From contig NZ_KE384335.1 of the NCBI RefSeq assembly GCF_000425225.1, positions 11,865 through 75,864 on the forward strand: a stretch of DNA of 64,000 nt, in the 5' to 3' direction. This stretch comes from Pontibacillus marinus BH030004 = DSM 16465. Its GTDB lineage: Bacteria > Bacillota > Bacilli > Bacillales > BH030062. Under the pieces are notes generated by a model that was not told the DNA's origin, searched no databases, and was given only the letters and a program-made list of their open reading frames with translations. This document shows, piece by piece, positions 50,027-58,945 of the stretch; the first letter of the stretch is position 1; every line of letters begins with the position of its first letter. The position numbers and the translations under genes are program-made.

Positions 50027-50275
50027 TGTCTGATTAAGTTGAACACCCATATTAAGTGATTTCACTAAAATAACTTCCGGATAAGGAAGTAAGATTAAAT
50101 ATACGAATGAATACTCATTTTTGCGCGAGATATGGGACTCTCCATTCATATTAAAAAATTTCTATAAAAATCCTCCAAATACGGTTTACATACATGTAAA
50201 ACCCCTCTATAATTTCAGATTGTACTACAATTTTGAACGACAAAAAGAAAACATTTTCAGAAAAGGAAGATGCGT

Positions 50276-51124
50276 ATGTTAAGAAAGCTACTATCTTTTT
50301 TCATTATTAATCTAGGGGTTTTTTGTGTGGCTGTAAACGTCCACTTCTTCCTATCCCCAAACAATCTAGCAACAGGTGGAGTTAGTGGTCTTTCTATCGT
50401 TCTCCACGATCTATTTCCAGGTCTATCCCTGGGTTTATTTATGTTAATCGCAAATATTGTATGCTTTATACTTGGCTTTATCTTCATTGGGTTTAACTTT
50501 GGTGCCAAGACGATCTATACAAGTTTTGCCGTTTCATTTATGGTTTGGGGATTAGAGCGATTTGCTCCTATGAGCTCTCCATTAAGTGACGATATTTTAA
50601 TTCAATTAATCATTGGACAGGCGATTGCTGCCGCTGGTATTGCTATGGTTTTCCACCAGGGAGCATCGACAGGTGGCACAGACATCCTGGCTATGATTTT
50701 GAATAAATACTTCTCTATCGAAATGGGTAAAGGCGTATTATTTTCTGATATCGCCATCGCGGCGTCATCCATCTTTGTGTTCGGTCCACAAACTGGATTA
50801 TATGCATTCTTCGGAGTTATCCTGAATGGTATTGTGATTGACTACACATTACAACAGTTCAATGATAATAAAGAAATCGTTATTATTAGCCGTGAAAGCG
50901 ACCTTGTCCGTGAATTTATCGTAAGAGAGCTGGGTAAAGGGGCTACCATTCATTCTGCCAAAGGTGCATTCACCCAGGATTCAAAAGAAGTGATTACGAC
51001 CATCTTGAAGCGTAAAGACTATTCACGTTTACGAAAATACATTTCAGAGATTGATCAAACAGCCTTTATAACGGTACACGCCACAAATGAAATTCTAGGA
51101 CAAAACTTTAAACGTTTGGCTTAG
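50276..51124 (+). CDS. YitT family membrane protein (DUF161-DUF2179)
   Basis: A 282-residue protein. Six helices of the YitT_membrane domain (VHFFLSPNNLATGGVSGLSI; FHQGASTGGTDILAMIL; GPQTGLYAFFGVILNG) are followed by a cytosolic DUF2179 domain of about 80 residues (VIISRESDLVREFIVRELG, GAFTQDSKEVITTILKRKDY). Several paralogues are usual in Bacillus; function unknown. ATG 50270 abuts AAAGGAAG, so ATG 50276 is preferred. It is followed 76 nt later by the GntR gene, which has its own promoter. Confidence 0.87.
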   Translation: MLRKLLSFFIINLGVFCVAVNVHFFLSPNNLATGGVSGLSIVLHDLFPGLSLGLFMLIANIVCFILGFIFIGFNFGAKTIYTSFAVSFMVWGLERFAPMSSPLSDDILIQLIIGQAIAAAGIAMVFHQGASTGGTDILAMILNKYFSIEMGKGVLFSDIAIAASSIFVFGPQTGLYAFFGVILNGIVIDYTLQQFNDNKEIVIISRESDLVREFIVRELGKGATIHSAKGAFTQDSKEVITTILKRKDYSRLRKYISEIDQTAFITVHATNEILGQNFKRLA

Positions 51125-51133
51125 TCATGTATG

Positions 51134-51160
51134 TTGTAGCGCTTTCAATTATGGTATGAT
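51134..51160 (+). promoter_or_regulatory. Promoter and cre-like site of the gntR gene
   Basis: TTGTAG (51134-51139) and TATGAT (51155-51160) with a short 15-nt spacer. TGTAGCGCTTTCAA at 51135-51148 resembles a CcpA cre site with two mismatches. Confidence 0.35.
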
Positions 51161-51200
51161 AGAAAAAGAATATAAAGAGGAAGAGGATGAACGTCCAATC

Positions 51201-51884
51201 ATGAGTGAAAAGAAATCGATGATTGAGCGAGTCTATCAGTCTCTGAAAGAAGCAATTTTGTTTCGAAAAGTTGCTCCTGGGACACAGTTGATAGAAAAGA
51301 CCATTTCAGAGCAGCTTAACGTATCTAGAACACCGATACGCCATGCGCTGACTCGTCTTGAGCATGAAGGACTTGTAAATGTTGTCCCAAACAGAGGAGC
51401 TTTTGTCGTTCAACCAACGACGGAAGAGATTCAACAAGCCTTTGTTATGCGTAGAGAACTTGAATCTATGGCTGCTCGATTAGCGATATCATCCATTACA
51501 GAGCAAGATCTTGAGAATATGAAAGATTTGATTCAGCAAGAACGCGATACGTATTTAAGTCATGATATCTTGAATTATACAGGCGTCAACAAAGCCTTTC
51601 ATATGTACCTGGCAAAGAAAAGCGGTAACGTATTCTTGATGGAATATATGGAACGAATTCTCGATCAGATTAATGTTTATTTGATGTTGTATGATGTGTT
51701 TTATGATTCAAACATGAAAGATAGCACCCGCTTTGTTGAGCACGAATATATTGTGGATGCTTTGGCTAATCAGGATATGGATCGCTTAATTCATCTGATT
51801 GATCGCCATATGGAATTTAGCTTAGAGTATATGAAATTAGAAAAGACAACTTATCAATCATTAGAAAGTGTATTAGAAGTCTGA
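51201..51884 (+). CDS. GntR family regulator, FadR subfamily
   Basis: A 227-residue transcription factor. N-terminal winged helix: VYQSLKEAILFRKVAPGTQL, EKTISEQLNVSRTPIRHALT, RLEHEGLVNVVPNRGAFV. The C-terminal FCD ligand domain shows MRRELESMAARLA and the metal-binding histidines in FHMYLA and in the H-E-Y / R-H-M-E-F segments near the end. The ligand is probably a small carboxylate (family). The frame opens at ATG 51156, but that codon lies in the -10 box, so ATG 51201 is chosen. Target genes are not evident. Confidence 0.86.
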   Translation: MSEKKSMIERVYQSLKEAILFRKVAPGTQLIEKTISEQLNVSRTPIRHALTRLEHEGLVNVVPNRGAFVVQPTTEEIQQAFVMRRELESMAARLAISSITEQDLENMKDLIQQERDTYLSHDILNYTGVNKAFHMYLAKKSGNVFLMEYMERILDQINVYLMLYDVFYDSNMKDSTRFVEHEYIVDALANQDMDRLIHLIDRHMEFSLEYMKLEKTTYQSLESVLEV

Positions 51885-51922
51885 TCACTTCCAGCTTAAT
51901 TGTTGGAAAGTGATCAGGCTTT
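51882..51922 (+). terminator. Terminator of the gntR gene
   Basis: TGATCACTTCCA (includes the stop) pairs with TGGAAAGTGATCA with one bulge, followed by a T-rich stretch. Confidence 0.8.
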
Positions 51923-51989
51923 TTATGTTGTCGATTATTTTATTATGGCTTTATCTGGAAGACTTGGAAACGAGATCATGCGGGAATCG

Positions 51990-52199
51990 AGCGCGAACCC
52001 GAGGGAAAGGAGCGCCGACCCGAGCGAAAAGAGCGTTGACCCGAGGGAAAGGAGCGCCGACCCGAGGGAAAGGAGCGTCGACCCGAGCGAAAGCAGCGCG
52101 GAACCGAGCGAAAAGAGCGTCGACCCGAGCGAAAAGAGCACCAACCCGAGTGAAAGCAGCGCCGACCCGAGCGAAAGCAGCACCAACCAGAGAAAAATC
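51990..52199. repeat. 21-bp tandem repeat array, ten units
   Basis: Ten units of 21 bp, consensus AGCGycGACCCGAGsGAAAvs. Because 21 is a multiple of three, several frames stay open on both strands; one encodes heptads S-[AVT]-[DNE]-P-[SR]-E-[SKR]. No Shine-Dalgarno or start precedes it, and the frame begins inside the gntR terminator, so it is treated as non-coding. It is GC-rich against an AT-rich background. The CCCGAGCGA core also occurs at 19-27. Confidence 0.85.
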
Positions 52200-52551
52200 A
52201 GTCCCCCCTCTCGAGAGACTTAGCCCGCTGCTCATTGCCAACGACACCATCCCTCAGCTATTATTCAACAATACTGCCATCCAATTGATTTAAATATAGT
52301 TATATACAATCAATAAATCTTATTTAATGGAATAAATCGAAAATAACGATAAAATGCTAAAAAATATTTTTATATACTCCAAATATCTCTAAATACCGTC
52401 ACTGACACATTTCAAAAAAATGGATTATAACGATTCAAACATACATATTGACGGCACCTTTAGTGGGAGATAGAATGTTTTCAGGAATTTTGAGAGAAAC
52501 ACTTTGTCTCCCTCAATACTTCACTCTTCATGGAGAAAGGAGGAGATCGTA
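52200..52551. other. AT-rich gap upstream of the second yczE-like gene
   Basis: No gene, hairpin terminator or convincing promoter seen. The first 60 bases continue as degenerate sequence after the repeat array; the rest is AT-rich. GAGAAAGGAGGAG just before 52552 is the Shine-Dalgarno of the next gene. Confidence 0.5.
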
Positions 52552-53187
52552 ATGATGTATAGAGTTACGGTTTACCTTCTTGGTATGGTAACGAACTTTT
52601 TCGGAGTAGCTTTGATCATTAATGCTATGCTCGGTGCTGGCTTTTGGACATCTTTTTTCGTAGGGCTCTCTGATAAATTCGGCTATACGGTTGGTTTTTG
52701 GTATGGAGTATTTCAGTTTCTGTTTATTTTCGTGAATGGGTGGCTAGTCAAACAGGCTCCTGAAATAAGAGCTGTCATTCCAGTGATACTGGAAAGTCTT
52801 ATTTTAGACTTTTGGCTAGAAATTGTATTTGCCAATATAAGCTTAGCGAATGCGCCATTCTTATTACAATTGTTCACATTGCTTTCTGGCGTATTGATTG
52901 TTGGTTTAGGCGTAGCTGTTTATATTTTACCTCAATTCCCACGTGCGCCTGTCGATCAACTGTTCTTAGCTGTGAGTCATCGTTTTAACCTAAGTCTAAG
53001 AATGGGCCAAACAGTTGTAGCAGCAATTGTTGCATCCGTAGCATTTTTGATCGGGGGACCTGTCGGAATTGGGACGCTTGCAGGGATTTTATTCCTTGGG
53101 CCAGCAATTCAATTTTGCTACACTCGAGTTTATCCAATGTATTATCAATTTCATCCTCAGTATCAGGATGAAACAGAAATCATATAA
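52552..53187 (+). CDS. YczE-like membrane protein, second copy
   Basis: A 211-residue five-helix protein related to the product of 35420-36043. Shared blocks: LGAGFWTSFFVGL, LDFWLEIVF, LGVAVYILPQFPRAPVDQLF, FLIGGPVGIGTLAGILFLGP. The frame extends to 52504 without a Shine-Dalgarno; AAAGGAGGAG precedes ATG 52552, with ATG 52555 also possible. Monocistronic with a terminator. Function unknown; YczE-like proteins have been linked to secondary-metabolite production in B. subtilis. Confidence 0.8.
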   Translation: MMYRVTVYLLGMVTNFFGVALIINAMLGAGFWTSFFVGLSDKFGYTVGFWYGVFQFLFIFVNGWLVKQAPEIRAVIPVILESLILDFWLEIVFANISLANAPFLLQLFTLLSGVLIVGLGVAVYILPQFPRAPVDQLFLAVSHRFNLSLRMGQTVVAAIVASVAFLIGGPVGIGTLAGILFLGPAIQFCYTRVYPMYYQFHPQYQDETEII

Positions 53188-53193
53188 ACTTTT

Positions 53194-53226
53194 AAAAGCT
53201 GACTCGATCTTAAGAGTCAGCTTTTT
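53194..53226 (+). terminator. Terminator of the second yczE-like gene
   Basis: AAAAGCTGACTC pairs with GAGTCAGCTTTT, followed by TGTAT. Confidence 0.88.
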
Positions 53227-53322
53227 GTATGGGAAAATAATTCAAACTTTTTAGAAAAATTGATATACTATCCATAAGCTAGCCATTACATTATAAGGAT
53301 TTCATAAAGGAGAGGTGTTGGG

Positions 53323-54906
53323 ATGAAACGAGAAGACTTAATTGCTCCACAGCATTACAATCTAGTAAGTGAAGTAGAACGATATGCTAATGATCCGAAT
53401 CATATGGCGCTTTATTGGGAGGATGATGCAGGAAACTCCCGAGAAATTACATATCGAAAGCTTCTAAAACGCGCCAATAAAATTGGCAACGCTTTCTTGT
53501 CGCAAGGTCTAGAGAAAGGCGACAAGGTTTTAGTGATGGTGCCACGCGTTATTGAGGCATATGAAGTGTACCTTGGGGCTTTGAAAGCTGGACTAGTCGT
53601 GATTCCAAGCTCTGAAATGCTACGAACAAAAGATTTACAATACCGTATCAACCACGGTGAGGTAAAAGCCGTGGTAAGCTATTATCCGTTTGTTGAGCAA
53701 TTTAGTAGTATTGAACATTTGGATGAAATGAAAAAGTTCGTAGTTGGTCATGATGAGCGCGGCTGGTTAAACCTTGATTATCTAATGGATCAAGAAGATG
53801 CAGAAATGGAACTTGCCTCAACAACACGTGAGGATATGGCGTTTCTCTCTTATACATCCGGTACAACTGGGAATCCAAAAGGTGTTGTTCATACACATGG
53901 ATGGGGATATGCTCATTTGCGTACAGCAGCGAAAAACTGGCTAGCTATTGAAGAAGGGGATACCGTGTGGGCAACAGCAGGTCCTGGTTGGCAAAAATGG
54001 ATCTGGAGTCCATTCTTATCTGTACTTGGGTCTGGAGCTACAGGGTTTATCTACCACGGAAAATTTGATGCAAAAAAATATTTAACCTTGTTACAGAATC
54101 ATCAAGTCAATGTATTGTGCTGTACACCAACGGAGTATCGCCTTATGGCTAAAGAAGATGATCTGGACAAATATGACCTTTCACAGCTTCATAGTGCTGT
54201 TTCTGCAGGTGAACCATTAAACCGTGAAGTGATCGACACGTTCAAAAAATACTTTGATATAACGGTCCGAGATGGATATGGTCAGACAGAGAATACACTA
54301 TTAGTTGGTGTTATGAAAGGAATGGACGTGAAACCAGGCTCCATGGGTAAACCAACACCAGGTAATCGAGTAGAGATTATTGATGAAGAAGGTTCACCTG
54401 TAGGAGAAGGTGAAGTTGGAGATATTGCGGTGCATTTGGATACACCGGCATTATTTAAACATTATTATAAAGATCCGGAACGTACAAACATGTCTTATCG
54501 CGGCAATTATTATGTAACGGGAGATCAGGCAAGTAAAGATAAAGACGGGTATTTCTGGTTTGAGGGCAGAAGTGATGACATCATTATAAGTTCTGGTTAT
54601 ACAATTGGTCCTTTTGAAGTAGAAGATGCGTTAGTCAAACACCCATCTGTTCAAGAGTGTGCCGTTGTAGCCAGTCCCGATGAAGTTCGTGGAAGTGTAG
54701 TTAAGGCTTTCATCGTTTTAAAACCAGGTGTTAATGGAGAAGATCCAGAACTTAAACAAGAATTACAAGATCATGTAAAAGATTTAACGGCTCCTTATAA
54801 ATACCCTAGAAAGATTGAATTCCTTGAAGAATTACCAAAGACAACATCAGGGAAAATTCGAAGAGTTGAATTGCGTAAAAGAGAAAAAGAATATGGGGAT
54901 GTATAA
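53323..54906 (+). CDS. Acyl-CoA synthetase (MbcS/YtcI type)
   Basis: A 527-residue AMP-forming ligase that activates a short or branched carboxylic acid to its CoA ester. Adenylation motifs: A3 FLSYTSGTTGNPKGVVHTHG near residue 170, A5 VRDGYGQTENTLLVG near 320, A7 YYVTGDQASKDKDGYFWFEG near 400, A8 GRSDDIIISSGYTIGPFEVE, and the catalytic lysine in KTTSGKIRRVELR near 515. Length and motifs fit the medium-chain/MbcS branch (B. subtilis YtcI). Substrate, perhaps methylbutyrate for branched fatty acid synthesis, is inferred from the family. GAGAGGTG precedes the ATG. Confidence 0.87.
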   Translation: MKREDLIAPQHYNLVSEVERYANDPNHMALYWEDDAGNSREITYRKLLKRANKIGNAFLSQGLEKGDKVLVMVPRVIEAYEVYLGALKAGLVVIPSSEMLRTKDLQYRINHGEVKAVVSYYPFVEQFSSIEHLDEMKKFVVGHDERGWLNLDYLMDQEDAEMELASTTREDMAFLSYTSGTTGNPKGVVHTHGWGYAHLRTAAKNWLAIEEGDTVWATAGPGWQKWIWSPFLSVLGSGATGFIYHGKFDAKKYLTLLQNHQVNVLCCTPTEYRLMAKEDDLDKYDLSQLHSAVSAGEPLNREVIDTFKKYFDITVRDGYGQTENTLLVGVMKGMDVKPGSMGKPTPGNRVEIIDEEGSPVGEGEVGDIAVHLDTPALFKHYYKDPERTNMSYRGNYYVTGDQASKDKDGYFWFEGRSDDIIISSGYTIGPFEVEDALVKHPSVQECAVVASPDEVRGSVVKAFIVLKPGVNGEDPELKQELQDHVKDLTAPYKYPRKIEFLEELPKTTSGKIRRVELRKREKEYGDV

Positions 54907-54907
54907 G

Positions 54908-54937
54908 AAAAAGACGGCTCTTGGCCGTCTTTTTTTA
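54908..54937. terminator. Bidirectional terminator
   Basis: AAAAAGACGGC pairs with GCCGTCTTTTT around TCTTG, between convergent genes; it touches the GNAT stop. Confidence 0.9.
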
Positions 54938-55486
54938 CTGCACCTTTTCATCCCACTCATTCTTTAACATGCCATACACAACATGACTTACATAATGGTC
55001 ATAAAGCCATTCACAATCTCGTATGATTCCTTCTTTTGTAAAACCTAGTCGTTCAGGGATTGCTTGGCTTTTTACATTTTCAGTTGCACATCTAATCTCG
55101 ACGCGATGAAATTCTAAAGTGTCAAACACATATTCTAAGAGGGCGTTTACGGCACGTGTAACAATTCCTTTTCCTTGAAACTCTTCTCCGATCCAATAGC
55201 CAATACTAGTGAATTTATGAGATTGGTTTAACTGATGTAACCCAATTGTTCCCGCGACCTCTCCTTTATGGTAAATCACAGCATCGAACCCATCATTATT
55301 TGCGTACTTCTTCATGACGCTCTCAATAAATGATTTTGTATCCTCTACTTTTTGTGTCATATCAATCCAAGGCATCCAAGCACGTAAGTAGTCACGATTT
55401 CGATCAACTAACTGAAATAAATCTTCAGCATCATTATAATCAACTAATTTTAAGTAGGTTTCATCATCTAACTTATGTACAAACAT
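54935..55486 (-). CDS. GNAT family N-acetyltransferase (RimL-like)
   Basis: A 183-residue acetyltransferase of the RimJ/RimL-like group. Visible: RNRDYLRAWMPWIDMTQ, the acetyl-CoA loop GYWIGEEFQGKGIVTRAVNA (usual Q/RxxGxG/A as QGKGIVT), FHRVEIRCATENVKSQAIPE and RLGFTKEGIIRDCEWLYD. It may modify ribosomal protein N-termini or a small molecule. The frame extends to 55573, but AAAGGGGGAG precedes ATG 55486. Divergent from the methyltransferase gene. Confidence 0.86.
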   Translation of the reverse strand: MFVHKLDDETYLKLVDYNDAEDLFQLVDRNRDYLRAWMPWIDMTQKVEDTKSFIESVMKKYANNDGFDAVIYHKGEVAGTIGLHQLNQSHKFTSIGYWIGEEFQGKGIVTRAVNALLEYVFDTLEFHRVEIRCATENVKSQAIPERLGFTKEGIIRDCEWLYDHYVSHVVYGMLKNEWDEKVQ

Positions 55487-55670
55487 CCCATCTCCCCCTT
55501 TTGTGATTATTTCGTATTTTATCAAAATAAATGGAAATATGGTACAGATTTTTGTACTACCTAAAACATGCATAAGTTTCGTGCGAATGAAGGGGTGGAA
55601 TAGTCTTAAAATACTACATAAAAGAGAATATAGCTCTTATCGGAGGCACAGTACAAAGAGGAGTGATGGC

Positions 55671-56690
55671 ATGAAAGATTTACAAAAAGCATGGCGTGCA
55701 AGGAATTGGATGAAAAACAACGAGGCATTCCTACAAACCTGGCATGCATATGTAGGTGATGAATTAGGGTTATTTAAGAGCTTTGAAAAACCTAAAACGG
55801 TTATGGAAGTCTCTAAAGAACTAGGTGTAAAAGAAGACTTGCTTCAACGTTGGGTTGATGTAGGTTCGTCCATTAACCATTTACGTAAACGAACGGGTGG
55901 TAGGTATCGTACATCAAAAAAACACTGTGGAGAATTTTTAGAAGAAGGACAAAATGGGATTGGAGCTCTTTTGAAAGAAATGATGGAGCTTCACATTCCA
56001 ACTCTATTATCCTATCCTCAATATATGAAATCAGGAGATCGTGCACAGTTTAATCACGAGAAATTTGGAGGAGTGGTTGCTGAAACCTCGACTCTATTAG
56101 AACAATTTTCGATTCGCCGAATAAAAAAGATGGTTAGAGAGAAAAATGTTTCGAGAATTATAGACCTGGGGTGTGGCCATGGAGGTTATCTTCGTAAGCT
56201 TGCTGAAGCATTTCCAAACATTCAAATGGTAGGGGTAGATGTAAATGAACGTGTAATCCAACGTGCTAAAGAAGAATCAGCAGACTATGAAAATATTCAA
56301 TTTATCGTTGGGGATGCATCATCTTGGGAACCTGACGGTGATAAGGCTGATTTGATTCTTCTCCATAATCTATTTCATTACCTTGAACAGTCAGAACGTC
56401 TTGATCTATTAAACCATTTATCTGCTTTATTAGAAGGGGAAGGTATGATATCAGTTATTACACCAATTGATGAAGCGGAGGAAGGTCAGGCTTTTTCTTC
56501 GGCATTCAATAGCTTCTTTACAGCTCACTCTAACCTTCATCCCCTTCCAAGTGAAGTAGAAATACATGATATGGCGACATCTGCTGGCCTCTCCTTAACT
56601 GCTTGGGATCCTATAGTTAAAGAAGGTGGCTGGTATGCTTTCTGGTTATCCCCACAAGTTGAATATACGATTAGAAATCCAGAAGCCTAA
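55671..56690 (+). CDS. Class I SAM-dependent methyltransferase
   Basis: A 339-residue protein. An N-terminal helical part with a winged-helix look (KTVMEVSKELGVKEDLLQRW, about residues 40-60) precedes the Rossmann domain: motif I RIIDLGCGHGGYLRKLAE near residue 170, motif II VGVDVNERVIQRAKE, and LILLHNLFHYLEQSERL. This two-part plan is that of O-methyltransferases of the AcetylserotoninMT type. The substrate is unknown. The frame is open to 55503, but AGAGGAG lies before ATG 55671. Monocistronic. Confidence 0.82.
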   Translation: MKDLQKAWRARNWMKNNEAFLQTWHAYVGDELGLFKSFEKPKTVMEVSKELGVKEDLLQRWVDVGSSINHLRKRTGGRYRTSKKHCGEFLEEGQNGIGALLKEMMELHIPTLLSYPQYMKSGDRAQFNHEKFGGVVAETSTLLEQFSIRRIKKMVREKNVSRIIDLGCGHGGYLRKLAEAFPNIQMVGVDVNERVIQRAKEESADYENIQFIVGDASSWEPDGDKADLILLHNLFHYLEQSERLDLLNHLSALLEGEGMISVITPIDEAEEGQAFSSAFNSFFTAHSNLHPLPSEVEIHDMATSAGLSLTAWDPIVKEGGWYAFWLSPQVEYTIRNPEA

Positions 56691-56716
56691 CCTCATTTGA
56701 GATTAGGCTTCTTTTC
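56681..56716 (+). terminator. Terminator of the methyltransferase gene
   Basis: AGAAGCCTAACCTCA pairs with TGAGATTAGGCTTCT, followed by TTTC. Confidence 0.85.
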
Positions 56717-56729
56717 ATTCCTAATCCAT

Positions 56730-56760
56730 AAAAAATAGCCCTAACGCAAGTTTAGGACTA
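56730..56760 (-). terminator. Terminator of the cupin gene
   Basis: On the minus strand TAGTCCTAA pairs with TTAGGGCTA, followed by T5-6. Confidence 0.78.
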
Positions 56761-56764
56761 TCTC

Positions 56765-57277
56765 TTATCTAATTGCCCACAAATCAAGTAATTTTCCTTC
56801 CTCACCAAATACAGGATCAGTGGTGGGGAGTGGAACTGCTCGGATATTGTGTAATACTTCAGGTCGCTCAGATGGATTTCCAGTACATAAATCTCTATCT
56901 TGTCCTTCAGGATAGCCACCCACAACTCGAAAGTCCTGGGTCGATCCATTGTTTTTGTGTCCAACGCCAGCTGGAATCATTACTACATCACCTGGACTTA
57001 CATCGATCTCATGTCCATGTTTGCCGCCGAATTGAATCGTAGCATGCCCACTTACAACTCCTAAAACCTCATGCGCTGTGCTATGGTAATGATGATAATT
57101 AAAAACAGATCCTATCCAGATTCCGTCCCATCCTTTGCGTAGGAAAACTTTATTCATTCGATCTATAAAATCATTTAAAATACCCGGATATATGACTAAA
57201 GGAAGTATTTCATTATTTGGTATTTCACCATCATCGCGGAATACATATGCTAAGTATTCTGGTTCTTTCATAGTCAA
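56765..57277 (-). CDS. Cupin domain protein (YjlB-like)
   Basis: A 170-residue cupin. The metal-binding motifs are HHYHSTAHEVLGVVSGHATI (cupin motif 1, HxH...E) near residue 62 and VVMIPAGVGHKN (motif 2 His) near residue 100. The opening FRDDGEIPNNEILPLVIYPG and the body resemble B. subtilis YjlB. Enzyme activity unknown. The longest frame starts at ATG 57295, but GGAAGGGGG suits TTG 57277, and ATG 57271 is also possible. Monocistronic. Confidence 0.8.
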   Translation of the reverse strand: MTMKEPEYLAYVFRDDGEIPNNEILPLVIYPGILNDFIDRMNKVFLRKGWDGIWIGSVFNYHHYHSTAHEVLGVVSGHATIQFGGKHGHEIDVSPGDVVMIPAGVGHKNNGSTQDFRVVGGYPEGQDRDLCTGNPSERPEVLHNIRAVPLPTTDPVFGEEGKLLDLWAIR

Positions 57278-57382
57278 TCTATGGCCCCCTTCCATTTCTT
57301 TCTAACGCTACCCTTTTAGCAGCCTTATTAAACGATTTTAGGAAGGAGGATTGGGTTCAAATAAAATTGAACAAACGTTTGA

Positions 57383-58228
57383 TCAATTTTGGACTTGCTT
57401 TGATCCCAACTCATCAAGTGCGTGAGAGAGTGTACTTTTAATCGGAATTTGAGTGAAGTCGATTCCTAGTTGAATAGCAACTTGAGCTACTTTAGGATTC
57501 ATTCCACAAATAACGGATGTGACGCCTAGTAGTTCTAGTGATTGAATTAATTGAAATAGGTGGTGTGCTACAATAGTATCAATGCTTTCTACACCTGACA
57601 TATCTAAGTAGATTCTCTCATATGAATGTTGGCTGCAACGTTCTAAAGTCGTTGATTGTATATTAGAAATTCTTTTTCTATCTAAATCACCGATTAAAGG
57701 GAGGATTGCTTCTTCATTCGTAATCGGAATGACTGGGGAGCTTAGTTCATTAATAAGTTGCTCTTGAGCATGTAATTGCTTGATGTTTGTCTTATAGTAG
57801 TGTTCAGTGAATTGAAGCACCATATAATCATAGGCTTCTTGAAGAAGCTCTGTCCAGCGTAAAATATGCTCTAAATCAACTGGTGCATCTTGAAAGAAAT
57901 CTTTCATTCTATTCCAAAGAACCACTCGATATGTTTTGAAGTTTTGGAGCGTTTCATGTATAGGTGTTTGCTCAGCAACGCGCTTTTCAGAAATATTCTG
58001 TGCCCAATCTTGAATTTCATCAGTTGGGTTCACTTTCTTAGATATGAAAATATTCGCGATGGAGTACGTGATGTCTTTGTACTGATCCAATGCTTCTTGT
58101 TCACCGTGCTCACGTGTTTCTCTCGAATACTTTGTTTCACGTCCGACTTTAACTTTACGTAACCATTCGTCTGTAATTTCTTCTGCATGATTTGTTATGA
58201 ATTCGTATAATTTTTGATTTTGTTCCAA
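57383..58228 (-). CDS. RsbR-type stressosome protein with STAS domain
   Basis: A 281-residue protein: the N-terminal half is helical (non-heme globin-like in this family), the C-terminal half is a STAS domain (about 165-275) with SSPVIPITNEEAILPLIGDL, the YERIYLDMSGVESIDTIVAHH segment (Thr in the DT pair is the expected RsbT target) and SLELLGVTSVICGMNPKVAQ. Such RsbRB/RC/RD-like proteins build the stressosome that controls sigma-B. With yfkD, yfkJ-type genes and a sigma-B-like promoter in the window, sigma-B control looks intact in this organism. No rsbS/rsbT neighbours, as is usual for the paralogues. Confidence 0.85.
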   Translation of the reverse strand: MEQNQKLYEFITNHAEEITDEWLRKVKVGRETKYSRETREHGEQEALDQYKDITYSIANIFISKKVNPTDEIQDWAQNISEKRVAEQTPIHETLQNFKTYRVVLWNRMKDFFQDAPVDLEHILRWTELLQEAYDYMVLQFTEHYYKTNIKQLHAQEQLINELSSPVIPITNEEAILPLIGDLDRKRISNIQSTTLERCSQHSYERIYLDMSGVESIDTIVAHHLFQLIQSLELLGVTSVICGMNPKVAQVAIQLGIDFTQIPIKSTLSHALDELGSKQVQN

Positions 58229-58301
58229 ACGCTCACCTCCAACAGTCTATCCCTATCATACCGAATACATTTTTATAGAAAAAGGGATAGACGGCATTGA
58301 A

Positions 58302-58359
58302 TGTGCTATTAACACATATAAAAAGTGGAAAAGACATAGAGAATGTGTTAAATATCACA
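58302..58359 (+). promoter_or_regulatory. Two TGTG/CACA dyads (Rex- or Fnr-like)
   Basis: TGTGCTATTAACACA (58302-58316) and TGTGTTAAATATCACA (58344-58359) are similar short dyads 42 bp apart, the second ending 14 nt before the next start. The second read on the minus strand, TGTGATATTTAACACA, recalls Crp/Fnr or Rex sites. Regulator unknown. Confidence 0.35.
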
Positions 58360-58373
58360 GAAAGGAAGGTAAC

Positions 58374-58886
58374 ATGAAGCTGTTTTCAACCAAAGATGGG
58401 AAAGTTTATGGAGTCATTTTTATTTTGGCTATCTTACTATATATGGTTTTGCAGTTAATGAATGTAGGGAATCCATCTGTTAAAGAGGAAGAAAAAAGAG
58501 AGCTTTATAATAGATTTACTAATCTCATAGAGGATGTCTTTGAGACTAATGAACGTGAACTTTATGATGAATATGTTTCCAGTACGATTAATAAAGAAAA
58601 TTATTTAACTTTGTGGGATACTTATTTTGATCATCTAGATCGATATGAGCTACTCGAAATTCCTTCTTATGAAGAACAAGATAAAGACTTTTCTATTCAA
58701 AAAGAAAAAGTAGATATTTATAATACTCAATTCCAAACTGTCATTTTAGTAGATGAAAAACGTGTGGAAGTCCCTTTCGAGGTAAAGTGGGGGAGAGAAA
58801 ACAAGACGTGGAAGGTTTTCGAGATAAAGATGCCTCGCGATATTCAAGATCCAGGGTTACTTAAGCGTGTCTTCCGTGGTGACTAA
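58374..58886 (+). CDS. Hypothetical membrane-anchored protein
   Basis: A 170-residue protein: an N-terminal helix (VYGVIFILAILLYMVLQLM), then a highly charged helical and beta extracytoplasmic part. LYDEYVSSTINKENYLTLWD and KVDIYNTQFQTVILVDEKRV resemble small NTF2-like or lipoprotein-like domains, without certainty. AAAGGAAGG precedes the ATG. Preceded by two dyads that may be operators. No recognised family. Confidence 0.66.
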   Translation: MKLFSTKDGKVYGVIFILAILLYMVLQLMNVGNPSVKEEEKRELYNRFTNLIEDVFETNERELYDEYVSSTINKENYLTLWDTYFDHLDRYELLEIPSYEEQDKDFSIQKEKVDIYNTQFQTVILVDEKRVEVPFEVKWGRENKTWKVFEIKMPRDIQDPGLLKRVFRGD

Positions 58887-58945
58887 CAAAAATTACCTAA
58901 AAATAAGTGTTTACGAAAGCATTTTCAAATTGGTACATTAACAGA

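Noticed and set aside
51900-52293. Repeat-coding genes on either strand over the 21-bp array
   Set aside because: The frames are open only because the period is a multiple of three. The plus frame begins inside the gntR terminator with no Shine-Dalgarno, and opposite frames are equally open.
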